From CAYVOV01 sp964453525 (GTDB taxonomy: Bacteria; Chloroflexota; Dehalococcoidia; Dehalococcoidales; UBA2162): a stretch of 64,000 bases of DNA. Under the pieces are notes generated by a model, which did no database searches, was not told where the DNA came from, and worked only from the letters and a program-made list of their open reading frames with translations. Below, piece after piece: positions 1 through 7,865 of this stretch (positions within the stretch are counted from its first letter, which is position 1; each line of letters starts with the position of its first letter). The stretch lies in contig CAYVOV010000012.1 of NCBI GenBank assembly GCA_964453525.1, positions 40,098-104,097 of the forward strand. The letters run 5' to 3'. The position numbers were made by a program, and so were the translations under genes.

Positions 1-85
1 AGATGGCGCCCTGGTCGGCGGAGCCAGCCTCAAAGCAACCGAGTTCATCAGCATTGTCCAGCAGACCGCAGATGTCAGAAAGTAG
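1..85 (+). CDS. tpiA: Triosephosphate isomerase, C-terminal end (partial)
   Basis: Only the last 27 codons are present; the reading frame starts at base 2 and ends at a TAG at 83-85. The peptide begins DGALVGGASLK, which matches the phosphate-binding GG motif and final helix of triosephosphate isomerase, the glycolytic enzyme interconverting DHAP and glyceraldehyde-3-phosphate. The start and the catalytic Lys, His and Glu lie outside the window. The identification rests on a short but distinctive motif. Confidence 0.8.
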   Translation, partial: DGALVGGASLKATEFISIVQQTADVRK

Positions 86-120
86 AGATTAACCGATATC
101 CACATTAGGAACTATATCTA

Positions 121-975
121 ATGAAAAAAGGAAACCCGAAGGCTTGCGAACATTGTAAAGGAAAGGGATCTCTATTAACACTTAAAGTTGATGGCATAGA
201 TTATAGCCATACGCTAACTATATGTCCTAATTGTAGAGGTGCTGGTATAGTTGGTATGCCTCAGTTAGACAAATTAACAACCGAACAACTTGCTGTCCTT
301 GTAGAAGGTAAGTCTCTAATTGAATTGATTAGGTTATTTCAGAACAAACCATACGATGAAATCGATAGAATAATAATTAAAGAAGTTATTAATAAGAATC
401 TCTCTCGACAGAGTGATAATTTTGACCCAACATTGCATATCATACCTTTACATCCAGAACATAAAATACCGGTAATTCTAAAGGTCAATAACGAAAAATA
501 TAATCTATTTGCAATTACTGACAACGGACGAATATCTGCCTTCCCCGTTGGCGAAGAGTCCTTAATAATTGATGTGGAAGAAATTGGTAAATCGTCCAAA
601 GTAGCCAATGAAATATTGGCTAGAATTGAAGAACGATTTCCACACGATAAAGATATCTACGGAAATACTGTCACTCAATATGTAGCAGTGGGTGTCATGT
701 ATGGTAGGCAGGAAGAAGGATGGATGCAATTTATATATGAAGTTTGGGGATTCTTGGAGCGTTTTGGAGAATTGGATTACCTTTATAACATGCTATTATC
801 AATTGGTGGAACAAAAATTGGAGGCGAAGATTATAGAGCCATTGAAGAACAACTCGCTTCAGAACCGATAAGTCATTGGGTAAATGAGCTTATAAAATAT
901 TTAAAAGAACAACTTGACTGGCCAAGATTTGTCCAGAAATCTATAGACAAGTCAATCTCAGAAATGAATAATTAG
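121..975 (+). CDS. Hypothetical protein with N-terminal DnaJ-type CxxCxGxG zinc motif
   Basis: 284 residues of unknown function. The first 45 residues hold two Cys pairs, CEHCKGKG and CPNCRGAG, spaced like one DnaJ-type zinc-binding module. The rest (about residues 60-284) is acidic and helical with no catalytic motif I recognise, no signal peptide and no membrane segment. The gene is noticeably AT-rich compared with tpiA before it and miaA after it, and it stands alone, which suggests lateral acquisition. It is not a J-protein because there is no J domain or HPD motif. The ATG follows an AT-rich gap without a strong ribosome binding site. Confidence 0.6.
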   Translation: MKKGNPKACEHCKGKGSLLTLKVDGIDYSHTLTICPNCRGAGIVGMPQLDKLTTEQLAVLVEGKSLIELIRLFQNKPYDEIDRIIIKEVINKNLSRQSDNFDPTLHIIPLHPEHKIPVILKVNNEKYNLFAITDNGRISAFPVGEESLIIDVEEIGKSSKVANEILARIEERFPHDKDIYGNTVTQYVAVGVMYGRQEEGWMQFIYEVWGFLERFGELDYLYNMLLSIGGTKIGGEDYRAIEEQLASEPISHWVNELIKYLKEQLDWPRFVQKSIDKSISEMNN

Positions 976-1110
976 CCATAATTTTTTATGGAACTTGAGG
1001 ACCTGACTGTGCAGTCATGGTAGTCATGGAAAATTAAAGACCTTTGAATTTAAAAATTTGAATTTGTTTAGAGTTTAGAAATTGGGATTTAGGGTTTTAC
1101 AAATATAAGA

Positions 1111-2028
1111 ATGAAGCCTCTGGTAGCAATTATCGGTCCTACTTCAACGGGGAAAAGCACTCTGGCAATTGAACTGGCTCGGAAATTTGGCGGGGAGGTG
1201 GTAAGCGCTGACAGCCGCCAGGTATACAGATACCTGGATATCGGGACTGCAAAACCGACCCACGATGAGCTTTTGCTGGTACCGCACCATCTGATTGACA
1301 TAATCGATCCCGGTGATGACTTCAGCCTGGCTCAGTACCAGGCGCTCGCTTATCAGACTATAGAAGAAATCCAAGAGCGCGATAGACTGCCCTTGCTCGT
1401 TGGCGGCAGCGGTCTTTACGTCTGGGCAGTGCTGGAAGGATGGAAGATACCGGAGGTGCCACCTGACCTGGAACTCCGCCGCAGGTTTGAGGAGAGGGCA
1501 GCCGGTGGTAAAACCGACGAGCTTTACCGGGAGCTAATTGAAGTCGACCCCGCAGCGGCGCAGAAGATAGATAGGAGAAACGTACGCCGCTTGATACGGG
1601 CGCTTGAGGTTATAAGGAGTGCCGGTGCTCCATTCTCAAAGCTCCAGGGCAAAGACGCTCCACCCTTCGATATTTTGATAATCGGTCTGACCGCGGATAG
1701 AGAGGAGCTCTACCGGCGGGTTGATGCCAGGGTAGACCGAATGATGGAGATGGGTCTTGTCGGAGAGGTGAAAAAACTTATGGAGATGGGATATAACCTG
1801 AATCTGCCTTCGATGTCAGGTATTGGCTACAAGCAGATTGGTATGTTTCTTAATAGTGAAATTACGCTTGAAGAAGCTACCATTAAGATGAAGACCGAGA
1901 CCCACCGCCTCGTCCGCCGCCAGTACAACTGGTTCCGCCTTAAAGACAAAAGAATTCACTGGTTTGATATACAGCAGGAATTCGAGCCGGAAGTTCTAAA
2001 GCTGGTGGCTGGTTTTGTTAATAAATAG
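1111..2028 (+). CDS. miaA: tRNA dimethylallyltransferase MiaA
   Basis: 305 residues, normal length for MiaA, which transfers dimethylallyl from DMAPP to N6 of A37 in tRNAs reading UNN codons. The P-loop GPTSTGKS is at about residues 9-16, followed by the family motif DSRQVYR (about 35-41) and DIGTAKP (about 43-49). The C-terminal region has the tRNA-contact segment GIGYKQIG and RRQYNWFR. The protein is cytosolic. The gene is in GC-typical sequence with a clear ATG, and it is followed by a repeat-rich gap that separates it from the convergent pantothenate operon. Confidence 0.95.
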   Translation: MKPLVAIIGPTSTGKSTLAIELARKFGGEVVSADSRQVYRYLDIGTAKPTHDELLLVPHHLIDIIDPGDDFSLAQYQALAYQTIEEIQERDRLPLLVGGSGLYVWAVLEGWKIPEVPPDLELRRRFEERAAGGKTDELYRELIEVDPAAAQKIDRRNVRRLIRALEVIRSAGAPFSKLQGKDAPPFDILIIGLTADREELYRRVDARVDRMMEMGLVGEVKKLMEMGYNLNLPSMSGIGYKQIGMFLNSEITLEEATIKMKTETHRLVRRQYNWFRLKDKRIHWFDIQQEFEPEVLKLVAGFVNK

Positions 2029-2091
2029 CTGATAGAGCACTATCAACCTCATATTAACTCACGATGGTTTTGTTTGCATTGGGTTGATTAT

Positions 2092-2227
2092 GCTGTCATT
2101 GTGAGGAGCATAACGACGCGGCAATCTCAAACACATCTGTCATTGCGAGGAGCGCAGCGACGTGGCAATCTCCTCTATCGAACGTGGTGATTGCTTCGCC
2201 CGCCATAGGCGGAATCGCAATGACATT
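2092..2227. repeat. Dispersed repeat family A (two direct units plus one inverted unit)
   Basis: Two direct units of CTGTCATTGCGAGGAGC-type sequence, each running to GGCAATCT (2093-2127 and 2138-2172), are followed by an inverted unit at 2187-2226 that ends in GCAATGACA. The block can fold into a long hairpin between the convergent miaA and hps genes. Related copies lie at 7018-7108, 14428-14470, 33801-33840 and 34963-35011, all intergenic. Confidence 0.85.
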
Positions 2228-2256
2228 ACCAAATGAAACACATATTATCTTGGCTA

Positions 2257-3645
2257 CTATTTCTTCACGTCCCACTTGGCAAGGTACTGGGTCTGTCCCA
2301 GGGTCGAGCCACGCTGGATTTCCTCCCGGATGCGGTTTTCCTTTTCGTTCACGTCAATGGCGCGGTTTGCCATCTCCATTGCCATATCATTAGGCACCAC
2401 CACCACGCCGCTCTCGTCACCGATTATCCAGTCGCCCGGCTCAACCTTCCTGCCGCAGACTTCAATCGGGGCATTGATTTCGCCAAAGCCTTTTGGCTCT
2501 CCGGCGGTCGGCGTGAAATGACGGGCAAACAGCGGGAATTTTATCTTGCGGATATCATCGATGTCGCGTACCGCGCCGTCAATTATAACTCCCACCACTC
2601 CCTGGGTGATACAGCTGTTGGTTGCCAGCTCGCCCCAGACGGCGGTCTCACCCCGGCAGGCGTCAATGACGATGACATCACCTGGTTTAGCGTGGTCGAT
2701 TGCCTGGACGGGGGCACTCCAGTCTCCATCATAGGTCCGTACCGTAACCGCCGGTCCGGCGAACTTGAGCTCGCCCGGCTCACCAACCCATACCGGCTTC
2801 ACCCCCCTTAATTCACCCGTCCGGTGCATGGCGTCGCTGATATTTGCCGTGCTTACCTTCATAAACGCTTCAACGAGGTGCTCTTTATCGTACTTTAGAA
2901 ATTCCTTTGTCTCGATTGGTTTACCCGTCTTCAGCGATTGAACGATTTTTCTTGCCGATTCCTCGGGGCTTCTCGCTTTGTACAGGGAACCGCCAACGAT
3001 GATGATATCGGCACCGGCCTCGTATGCCTGCACTGCCGTTTCACTGTTGATTCCGCCGGCTGCCGAGATTAGAGCCTTACCGGATATCGCCTTTGATATC
3101 TCACGCACTAAATCGATTGGTTTGACTCCCAGCACCTGCTGGTCCAGTCCGACGTGAATGTTGATGACATCCACGTCCATATTCTCAAGCTCAACAGCGC
3201 GTTTCGCCGGTTCTTTTACCGAAATCAGGTCAGCGGCGATTTTCACCCCGTATTTCTTGCCCGCCAGTACTGCCTCAGTGATACAGGAGTCCGGCGCGCA
3301 ACCCAGAATGAAGACGATATTGGCGCCGGCTTTGGCGGCAATCTCCACCTCGGTGGCGCCGGCGTCCATTACCTTCATATCGGCACAAACGGTATGTCCG
3401 GGGAATTTGGCGCGGAGTTCGCGGACAGCATTCATGCCCTCGGATTTTATCAGTGGAGTCCCGGCTTCAACCCAGGCTTTGGAGATATCTCCGGTCTCGG
3501 CTACTATTCCTTTTACCGCCTCCTCGGCTATCTGGATTGCTCTGGGCAGGTCAATCAGGTCCAGGGCGACCTGCACCGGCGGGACATCTGCCGCTGTATC
3601 TGTCTTTTTCGTTGATTTATCAGTATTTACCTTTGTTTTCGCCAT
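2257..3645 (-). CDS. Bifunctional 3-hexulose-6-phosphate synthase / RraA-family protein
   Basis: 462 residues with two domains. Residues about 25-235 match hexulose-6-phosphate synthase of the OMP decarboxylase superfamily (LDLIDLPRAIQIAEE, ADMKVMDAG, AGGINSETA), which condenses formaldehyde with ribulose-5-phosphate or runs in reverse to make pentoses. Residues about 250-455 match the RraA/HMG-aldolase-like fold (ISDAMHRTGELRG, VIDACRGETAVWGELA, GAVRDIDDI). The same fusion is known in archaea and some anaerobes. A charged, Lys-rich linker forms the N terminus. It is the last gene of the pantothenate operon, 33 bases after panC. No phosphohexulose isomerase gene is visible, so the sugar-phosphate role is inferred. 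Confidence 0.85.
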   Translation of the reverse strand: MAKTKVNTDKSTKKTDTAADVPPVQVALDLIDLPRAIQIAEEAVKGIVAETGDISKAWVEAGTPLIKSEGMNAVRELRAKFPGHTVCADMKVMDAGATEVEIAAKAGANIVFILGCAPDSCITEAVLAGKKYGVKIAADLISVKEPAKRAVELENMDVDVINIHVGLDQQVLGVKPIDLVREISKAISGKALISAAGGINSETAVQAYEAGADIIIVGGSLYKARSPEESARKIVQSLKTGKPIETKEFLKYDKEHLVEAFMKVSTANISDAMHRTGELRGVKPVWVGEPGELKFAGPAVTVRTYDGDWSAPVQAIDHAKPGDVIVIDACRGETAVWGELATNSCITQGVVGVIIDGAVRDIDDIRKIKFPLFARHFTPTAGEPKGFGEINAPIEVCGRKVEPGDWIIGDESGVVVVPNDMAMEMANRAIDVNEKENRIREEIQRGSTLGQTQYLAKWDVKK

Positions 3646-3678
3646 TTTGAAGCTCCTGTATCTTTATTCCTCTGTTAT

Positions 3679-4512
3679 TTATTCCAGCACCAGGTTATCG
3701 ATAAGTCTCGGCTTACCGATTTTCACCGCCAGTGACACCAGCGCTGGCGTTCTTACCTCGTCAAGTTCCTCCAGGGTCTCGTTATCGGCGATGCTGACGT
3801 AGTCGATATTCGCCAGAGGCTGTTGCCTGATAAGCTCTGTCATTTCCCGGCGGATTTTTTCGGCATCCTTTTCGCCCCGTTCCCATAACTTCTTTGCCAG
3901 GTTGAGTGCCTGATAAAGGACTGTCGCAGCTTTACGTTCTTCGGGATTAAGGTAGGAATTGCGACTGCTCATCGCCAGGCCGTCGGGCTCTCGTACTGTA
4001 GGATATGTAACTATCTCAAGGTTCATATCCAGGTCCTTGACCATTTTTCTGATAACCGCCACCTGCTGGGCGTCCTTCTGTCCGAAGTAAGCCCGGCTTG
4101 GCTGGACTATGTTGAAGAGCTTAGCGACCACCGTGGTTACTCCTCTGAAATGCGTGGGGCGGGAAGCGCCCTCCAGCCGCTGGGTGATTTTGCCGACCTC
4201 CACCCAGCTATCAAAACCCGGCGGGTATATTTCGGCGGCCGAAGGCATAAAGACGATGTCTGTTTTTTCCTGCTCCAGCATTGCTAGGTCGCTTTCGGTA
4301 TCTCGCGGATAGCTTTCAAAGTCCTCGGAGGGTCCGAACTGAGCGGGGTTGACGAAGATACTGGCCCCCACTACCGGATTATCCTCTCTGGCGCGTTTTA
4401 CCCCGGCAATATGGCCCTCGTGCAGGTAGCCCATGGTGGGAACAAATCCGAAAGGGTCGGTTATCTGCTTTCTTGCCTGTTTCATCTCGGCTACTGTCTC
4501 GATTACTTTCAT
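3679..4512 (-). CDS. panC: Pantothenate synthetase PanC
   Basis: 277 residues, the normal length. It ligates pantoate and beta-alanine with ATP through a pantoyl-adenylate. The nucleotide-binding motif PTMGYLHEGH (about residues 25-34) is the family HxGH signature, and YFGQKDAQQ (about 140-148) and the KMSxS-like segment AMSSRNSYL (about 180-188) are present. It lies between panB and hps-rraA on the minus strand. A 150-base gap holding a repeat separates it from panB. Confidence 0.96.
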   Translation of the reverse strand: MKVIETVAEMKQARKQITDPFGFVPTMGYLHEGHIAGVKRAREDNPVVGASIFVNPAQFGPSEDFESYPRDTESDLAMLEQEKTDIVFMPSAAEIYPPGFDSWVEVGKITQRLEGASRPTHFRGVTTVVAKLFNIVQPSRAYFGQKDAQQVAVIRKMVKDLDMNLEIVTYPTVREPDGLAMSSRNSYLNPEERKAATVLYQALNLAKKLWERGEKDAEKIRREMTELIRQQPLANIDYVSIADNETLEELDEVRTPALVSLAVKIGKPRLIDNLVLE

Positions 4513-4535
4513 ATTAATAAACTGTATCGCTGTAT

Positions 4536-4640
4536 TTTATCTATTCCTGCCTGCTGCCCTGAATGAAACAAAAGAGGGGCTATGCCCCTATGTAAAATTC
4601 CCTAATTATCGGGCTTTGCCCTCTTTTCTTTCATCTATCC
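4536..4640. repeat. Dispersed repeat families B and C, short copies
   Basis: Begins with TATCTATTCCTGCCTGCTGC, a degenerate copy of the family B opening seen at 33882 and 63909, and continues with two small GAGGGGC..GCCCC-type inverted repeats. It fills the panB-panC gap without a recognisable ORF, so the repeat lies inside the operon. Confidence 0.6.
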
Positions 4641-4662
4641 ATGCAGAAGTTAAGGACATTTA

Positions 4663-5493
4663 TTATTTCTTGAGCTCTTCAAGGAGGCTTTCATCCATGG
4701 TGAAGCTCTGCTTATCGGTGGGGAAGGTGCCGGCTTTTACTTCTCTGTCATACTCGGTAAGGGCTTTCCGTATAATATCTGCCAGCTTGGCATACTGCTT
4801 GGCGTGCTTGGGGACGAAGTCGGTATAAGAGCCGAGAATGTCGTTTATAATCTGTATCTGTCCATCGCAGCCGATACCAGCACCGATTCCAATGGTAGGT
4901 ACACTTACTTTTTCCGTAATCAGGGTTGCCAGTGGCGTGGGGACAACCTCGAGGACAATTGAAAAAACCCCGGCCTGTTCCAGGGCGATGGCGTCATCAA
5001 GAATCTTGGCGGCTGCATCGGGGGTCTTACCCTGTACCTTGAAGCCGCCGAACTGGTTAATCGACTGCGGAGTAAGCCCGATGTGCCCCATAACCGGGAT
5101 ACCGCAGTCCACAACCCTCCTCACCTTTTCGGCCACGGTTACGCCGCCTTCCAGCTTGATTGCCTGGCAGCCGGCCTCCTGGATGAATCGTCCGGCGTTT
5201 CTGATGCAGTCCTCAATGGAGACGTGGTATGTCATAAAGGGCATATCGCCCACAATCAATGCTCGCTGAGTGCCTCTGACCACGGCTTTGGTGTGGTGCA
5301 GCATTACCTCCATTGTTACCGGCAGGGTTGTGTCATAACCCAGCATCACCATACCCAGGCTGTCTCCTACCAGAATCATTGGTATTCCCACCTCGTCTAC
5401 TATCTTGGCTGTTGAGTAATCATAGGCGGTGAGCATTGAGATTTTTTCGCCCTTTTGTTTCATTTCCATTATCTGGTTTATAGTGACGCGCAT
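4663..5493 (-). CDS. panB: Ketopantoate hydroxymethyltransferase PanB
   Basis: 276 residues. It adds the one-carbon unit of 5,10-methylene-THF to 2-oxoisovalerate to make ketopantoate. Family motifs are clear: MLTAYDYSTAKIVDE near residue 20, the metal-binding VGDSLGMVMLGY (about 42-53), and GHIGLTPQ (about 136-143). The catalytic Glu region VLEVVP is present near residue 180. It starts 11 bases after panD ends, in the same transcript. Confidence 0.96.
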   Translation of the reverse strand: MRVTINQIMEMKQKGEKISMLTAYDYSTAKIVDEVGIPMILVGDSLGMVMLGYDTTLPVTMEVMLHHTKAVVRGTQRALIVGDMPFMTYHVSIEDCIRNAGRFIQEAGCQAIKLEGGVTVAEKVRRVVDCGIPVMGHIGLTPQSINQFGGFKVQGKTPDAAAKILDDAIALEQAGVFSIVLEVVPTPLATLITEKVSVPTIGIGAGIGCDGQIQIINDILGSYTDFVPKHAKQYAKLADIIRKALTEYDREVKAGTFPTDKQSFTMDESLLEELKK

Positions 5494-5504
5494 AATGCTG
5501 CCTC

Positions 5505-5885
5505 CTAGAGAAAGGTGAACTCAATCGAACGCCTGGGACCGGCGATAGCGTTTTTCTCATTAACGTGTATGAGTTTAGGGACTATGTTATGGGCTTCTTC
5601 GTCCGGGACATGGCAATATGAAAGGATGATAACTAGGTCTCCCTTGATTGCCAGCCTGGCAGCAGCCCCGTTGATGCAGATTTCGCCTTTCTCGCCGACG
5701 ATAGCGTAGGTGCTGAAACGGGCTCCATTATTTATATTCAGCACCTCTACCTGCTCATAGGGCAGGATATCGGCGGCTTCCATCAGCTCTTTATCAATGG
5801 TAATGCTGCCTTCATAGTCGATGTTGGCATCGGTAACTCGTGCCCGGTGGATTTTACTCTTCAGCATCGCTCTCATTGACTTCAC
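5505..5885 (-). CDS. panD: Aspartate 1-decarboxylase PanD
   Basis: 126 residues, typical for the pyruvoyl-dependent aspartate decarboxylase that supplies beta-alanine. The self-cleavage site is visible as YEGSITID, with the Gly26-Ser27 bond where the pyruvoyl group forms. The later NNGARFSTYAI and NGAAARLA segments match the core barrel. A good ribosome binding site (AAGGGGGTGAAG) precedes the ATG. It lies between the DUF2520 gene and panB. Confidence 0.96.
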   Translation of the reverse strand: MKSMRAMLKSKIHRARVTDANIDYEGSITIDKELMEAADILPYEQVEVLNINNGARFSTYAIVGEKGEICINGAAARLAIKGDLVIILSYCHVPDEEAHNIVPKLIHVNEKNAIAGPRRSIEFTFL

Positions 5886-5914
5886 CCCCTTCTGGTGACG
5901 ATGAATTGTTTTTA

Positions 5915-6769
5915 TTATTTAAGAATCGCCTGCAGTTCCTTTGCCTGTTCTTCGTCTATTCTTCCTTTTGCCAGAGCAACCGGAATTGTCTGGCGGCCAA
6001 GCTCACGGTAAGTGGGTAATACCGCGGGAGCCGATTTCTCCAGCGCCGTGATATGCTTCTTGATTGTGCCGGCGTCACCGCGGGCGAGGGGTCCGGTGAG
6101 GCACTGTGGAATACCGACGTTTTCGATATTATTGATTGTTCCTCTCAAAAGCGGCAGCAGTGCTTTTGCTGCCTGATTTGTCGGCACGTCGAATGTCTGC
6201 CACAGGTCGGTAGCCAGCTTGACAAGGGTAACAAGGTAGTTGCAGGCTATAACGGCGGCGGCGTGGTAAAGCACTTTATCTTCCGCTTTCAGGACTATAC
6301 AGTCTCCGTTGAGGGCGGTGGTCATTTCTTTAAGAGTGGTCAGTAGCGGTTCTTCAGCCTCCAAGGCGAAGGTAGAGCCCGGTATATTCTCTATCGCCTG
6401 TTCCACGCTGGCAAAGGTCTGTAAAGGATGAAAGGCTCCTGCCTGCGCTCCCAGTTTTCTGGCTGGCTCAAGGGTCTCTGTCGAATCGGCACCGCTGCAG
6501 TGGACGACGCTTTGTTTTTCATGCCACTTTACCTCAGCGGCTACCTGAGGAATAATACCGTCCGGAGTGGTGATGAAAACAAGGTCGGCAGCGTCAGCCA
6601 CAGCCTGGTTACTGTCCACGGCACGGCAGCCTTCGATTGACTGCGCCAGCTTATCGGCTGATGCTTTGCTCCGGCTGGACACAGCCACCACCGGGTACCC
6701 CCTGCTATTCAATCCGATAGCCAGGGCGGTACCTACGGTTCCGGCTCCAATGAACCCTAGTTTGATCAC
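5915..6769 (-). CDS. DUF2520 Rossmann-fold NADP oxidoreductase, candidate ketopantoate reductase
   Basis: 284 residues. The N-terminal Rossmann domain starts GFIGAGTVGTALAIGL (about residues 5-20), similar to F420/NADP-type and pyrroline-carboxylate reductases. The C-terminal half is the helical DUF2520 region (YHAAAVIACNYLVTL, GPLARGDAGTIKKH). It is the first gene of the pantothenate operon directly behind the leader. panB, panC and panD are all present while panE or a close ilvC is not seen here. Ketopantoate reduction is therefore an attractive role, but that is inference from context only. Confidence 0.8.
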   Translation of the reverse strand: MIKLGFIGAGTVGTALAIGLNSRGYPVVAVSSRSKASADKLAQSIEGCRAVDSNQAVADAADLVFITTPDGIIPQVAAEVKWHEKQSVVHCSGADSTETLEPARKLGAQAGAFHPLQTFASVEQAIENIPGSTFALEAEEPLLTTLKEMTTALNGDCIVLKAEDKVLYHAAAVIACNYLVTLVKLATDLWQTFDVPTNQAAKALLPLLRGTINNIENVGIPQCLTGPLARGDAGTIKKHITALEKSAPAVLPTYRELGRQTIPVALAKGRIDEEQAKELQAILK

Positions 6770-6800
6770 TCCGTTTTCCCCCTGAGCCTGATTCCCAAAT

Positions 6801-6941
6801 AAAAAACCTTCCCGGACATAGTCAGAGAAGGCATATGTTATACTTTTCTATTGCTGCCGTCTCGGTCATGTCCGATCCAAGCGGACTCAGGTTATTAACG
6901 TTCATATTATCTGGCTCAACGCCTCTCGGTCGCTGGCTTTC
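6801..6941 (-). promoter_or_regulatory. Attenuator-like 5' leader of the pantothenate operon
   Basis: In the minus-strand RNA, a terminator hairpin CCUUCUC/GGGAAGG (831-825 with 813-807) is followed by six U (806-801), 32 bases before the first start codon. Upstream, GUCCG (886-882) pairs with CGGAC (874-870). The segment CGGACAU (874-868) can instead pair perfectly with AUGUCCG (819-813) inside the terminator. The two folds exclude each other, the hallmark of a transcription attenuator or riboswitch. I do not recognise the aptamer class. A 27-codon ORF (MNVNNLSPLGSDM...) also runs through the region. (Offsets are from 6000.). Confidence 0.65.
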
Positions 6942-6947
6942 ACCTAA

Positions 6948-6976
6948 TATATAACACGGGATAATATATTTGTCAA
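6948..6976 (-). promoter_or_regulatory. Sigma70-type promoter of the pantothenate operon
   Basis: On the minus strand, TTGACA (6976-6971) and TATATA (6953-6948) are separated by 17 bases. Transcription would start near 6941, immediately ahead of the structured leader. Confidence 0.7.
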
Positions 6977-7017
6977 TCGGGGGAAATACTGATTCTGTTT
7001 GTATTTAGTTGATTACA

Positions 7018-7108
7018 CTGTCATTGCGAGGAGCGCAGCGACGTGGCAATCCCTTCCTTCGAATGTAGAGATTGCCACGTCCCGATTACATCGGGACTCG
7101 CAATGACA
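7018..7108. repeat. Dispersed repeat family A (inverted pair)
   Basis: CTGTCATTGCGAGGAGCGCA at 7018 to GGCAATCC, then an inverted copy from AGATTGCCACGTCCCGAT to CGCAATGACA. It forms a long imperfect hairpin between two minus-strand genes. Confidence 0.85.
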
Positions 7109-7158
7109 TTAACAATCAAAACCAAACAGCACCGAAATACTGTATTTCACCGGGTATA

Positions 7159-7602
7159 TCAGCTTTCTATCATCGCTTTGAGTTCGGCTACTACGGCATG
7201 TTTCTCGGAATCCGGGGTATCTCTATTAGGCTCAGCTTCAAATAGTTTCTGGAAGCAATAAACCCCCATCGAAGGAAGATGCCTGTGTTTTGGTATCAGG
7301 TGGAAATGAAGGTGTTGATACTTATTCGCATCGCCAATCATGATTACATATGTTTTTCTGGCGCTGTATTTCTCTTCAAGTGCCTTTGAGACCTTGGCAA
7401 TCAGTTCAAAAACCGCGCTGTACTCATCCGGATTCATGGCAGACGGAGATATAATATGTCTTTTAACAAAAACCAACGAGTGTCCTTCTCTAAATGAATC
7501 AGAAAATATTGCTATTGCCAGGTCATTTTCGAGTATTACGTTGTTAGCACTGTTATTCTTTACCATTTCGCAGGTTGGACATCCCTCCATATAGTCATCC
7601 AT
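7159..7602 (-). CDS. HIT-family nucleotide hydrolase/transferase
   Basis: About 147 residues from the chosen ATG at 7602, which sits 9 bases after GGAGGG; an upstream in-frame start would abut the ribosome binding site. The C-terminal histidine triad HLHFHLIPKH gives the HxHxHxx catalytic site of nucleotidyl hydrolases such as Hint. A CPTCEM pair near the N terminus resembles the zinc site of some HIT proteins. It is cytosolic and monocistronic between repeats. The natural substrate cannot be told from sequence. Confidence 0.9.
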   Translation of the reverse strand: MDDYMEGCPTCEMVKNNSANNVILENDLAIAIFSDSFREGHSLVFVKRHIISPSAMNPDEYSAVFELIAKVSKALEEKYSARKTYVIMIGDANKYQHLHFHLIPKHRHLPSMGVYCFQKLFEAEPNRDTPDSEKHAVVAELKAMIES

Positions 7603-7654
7603 TTTTTCCATCCCTCCTTTATTTAAAATGAAGTTGAATTGTAACACAGAATAT

Positions 7655-7850
7655 TAATGCGTACAAGAGGTATCGGGTATACCTTTTGCTTAATCATGGT
7701 TGCACAGGCAACAATGAATATCAATATTTCTTTCGCTGCTATGGTTTCCTTCGGCTTCGCTCAGGACAGGCTAACGGCTCACCATGAGTGGCATTCATTC
7801 CCATTCACCCTGAGCTTGTCGAAGGGCCTCCAACCAAGATTGAGAAGAAT
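7655..7850. repeat. Intergenic stretch with a TTCGGCTTCGCTCAGGACAG / CCTGAGCTTGTCGAAGG repeat
   Basis: No gene is supported between the HIT gene and the radical SAM gene. The stretch contains TTCGGCTTCGCTCAGGACAG at about 7750 and, further on, CCTGAGCTTGTCGAAGG at about 7809. These form an imperfect inverted pair of a type common as an interspersed repeat. Confidence 0.5.
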
Positions 7851-7865
7851 CCGGATATATACTGT

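Noticed and set aside
2233..2811. A 192-residue plus-strand ORF opposite the Hps-RraA gene
   Set aside because: It is a mirror of the real coding frame, with an amino-acid pattern rich in His, Gly and Pro and no motif.
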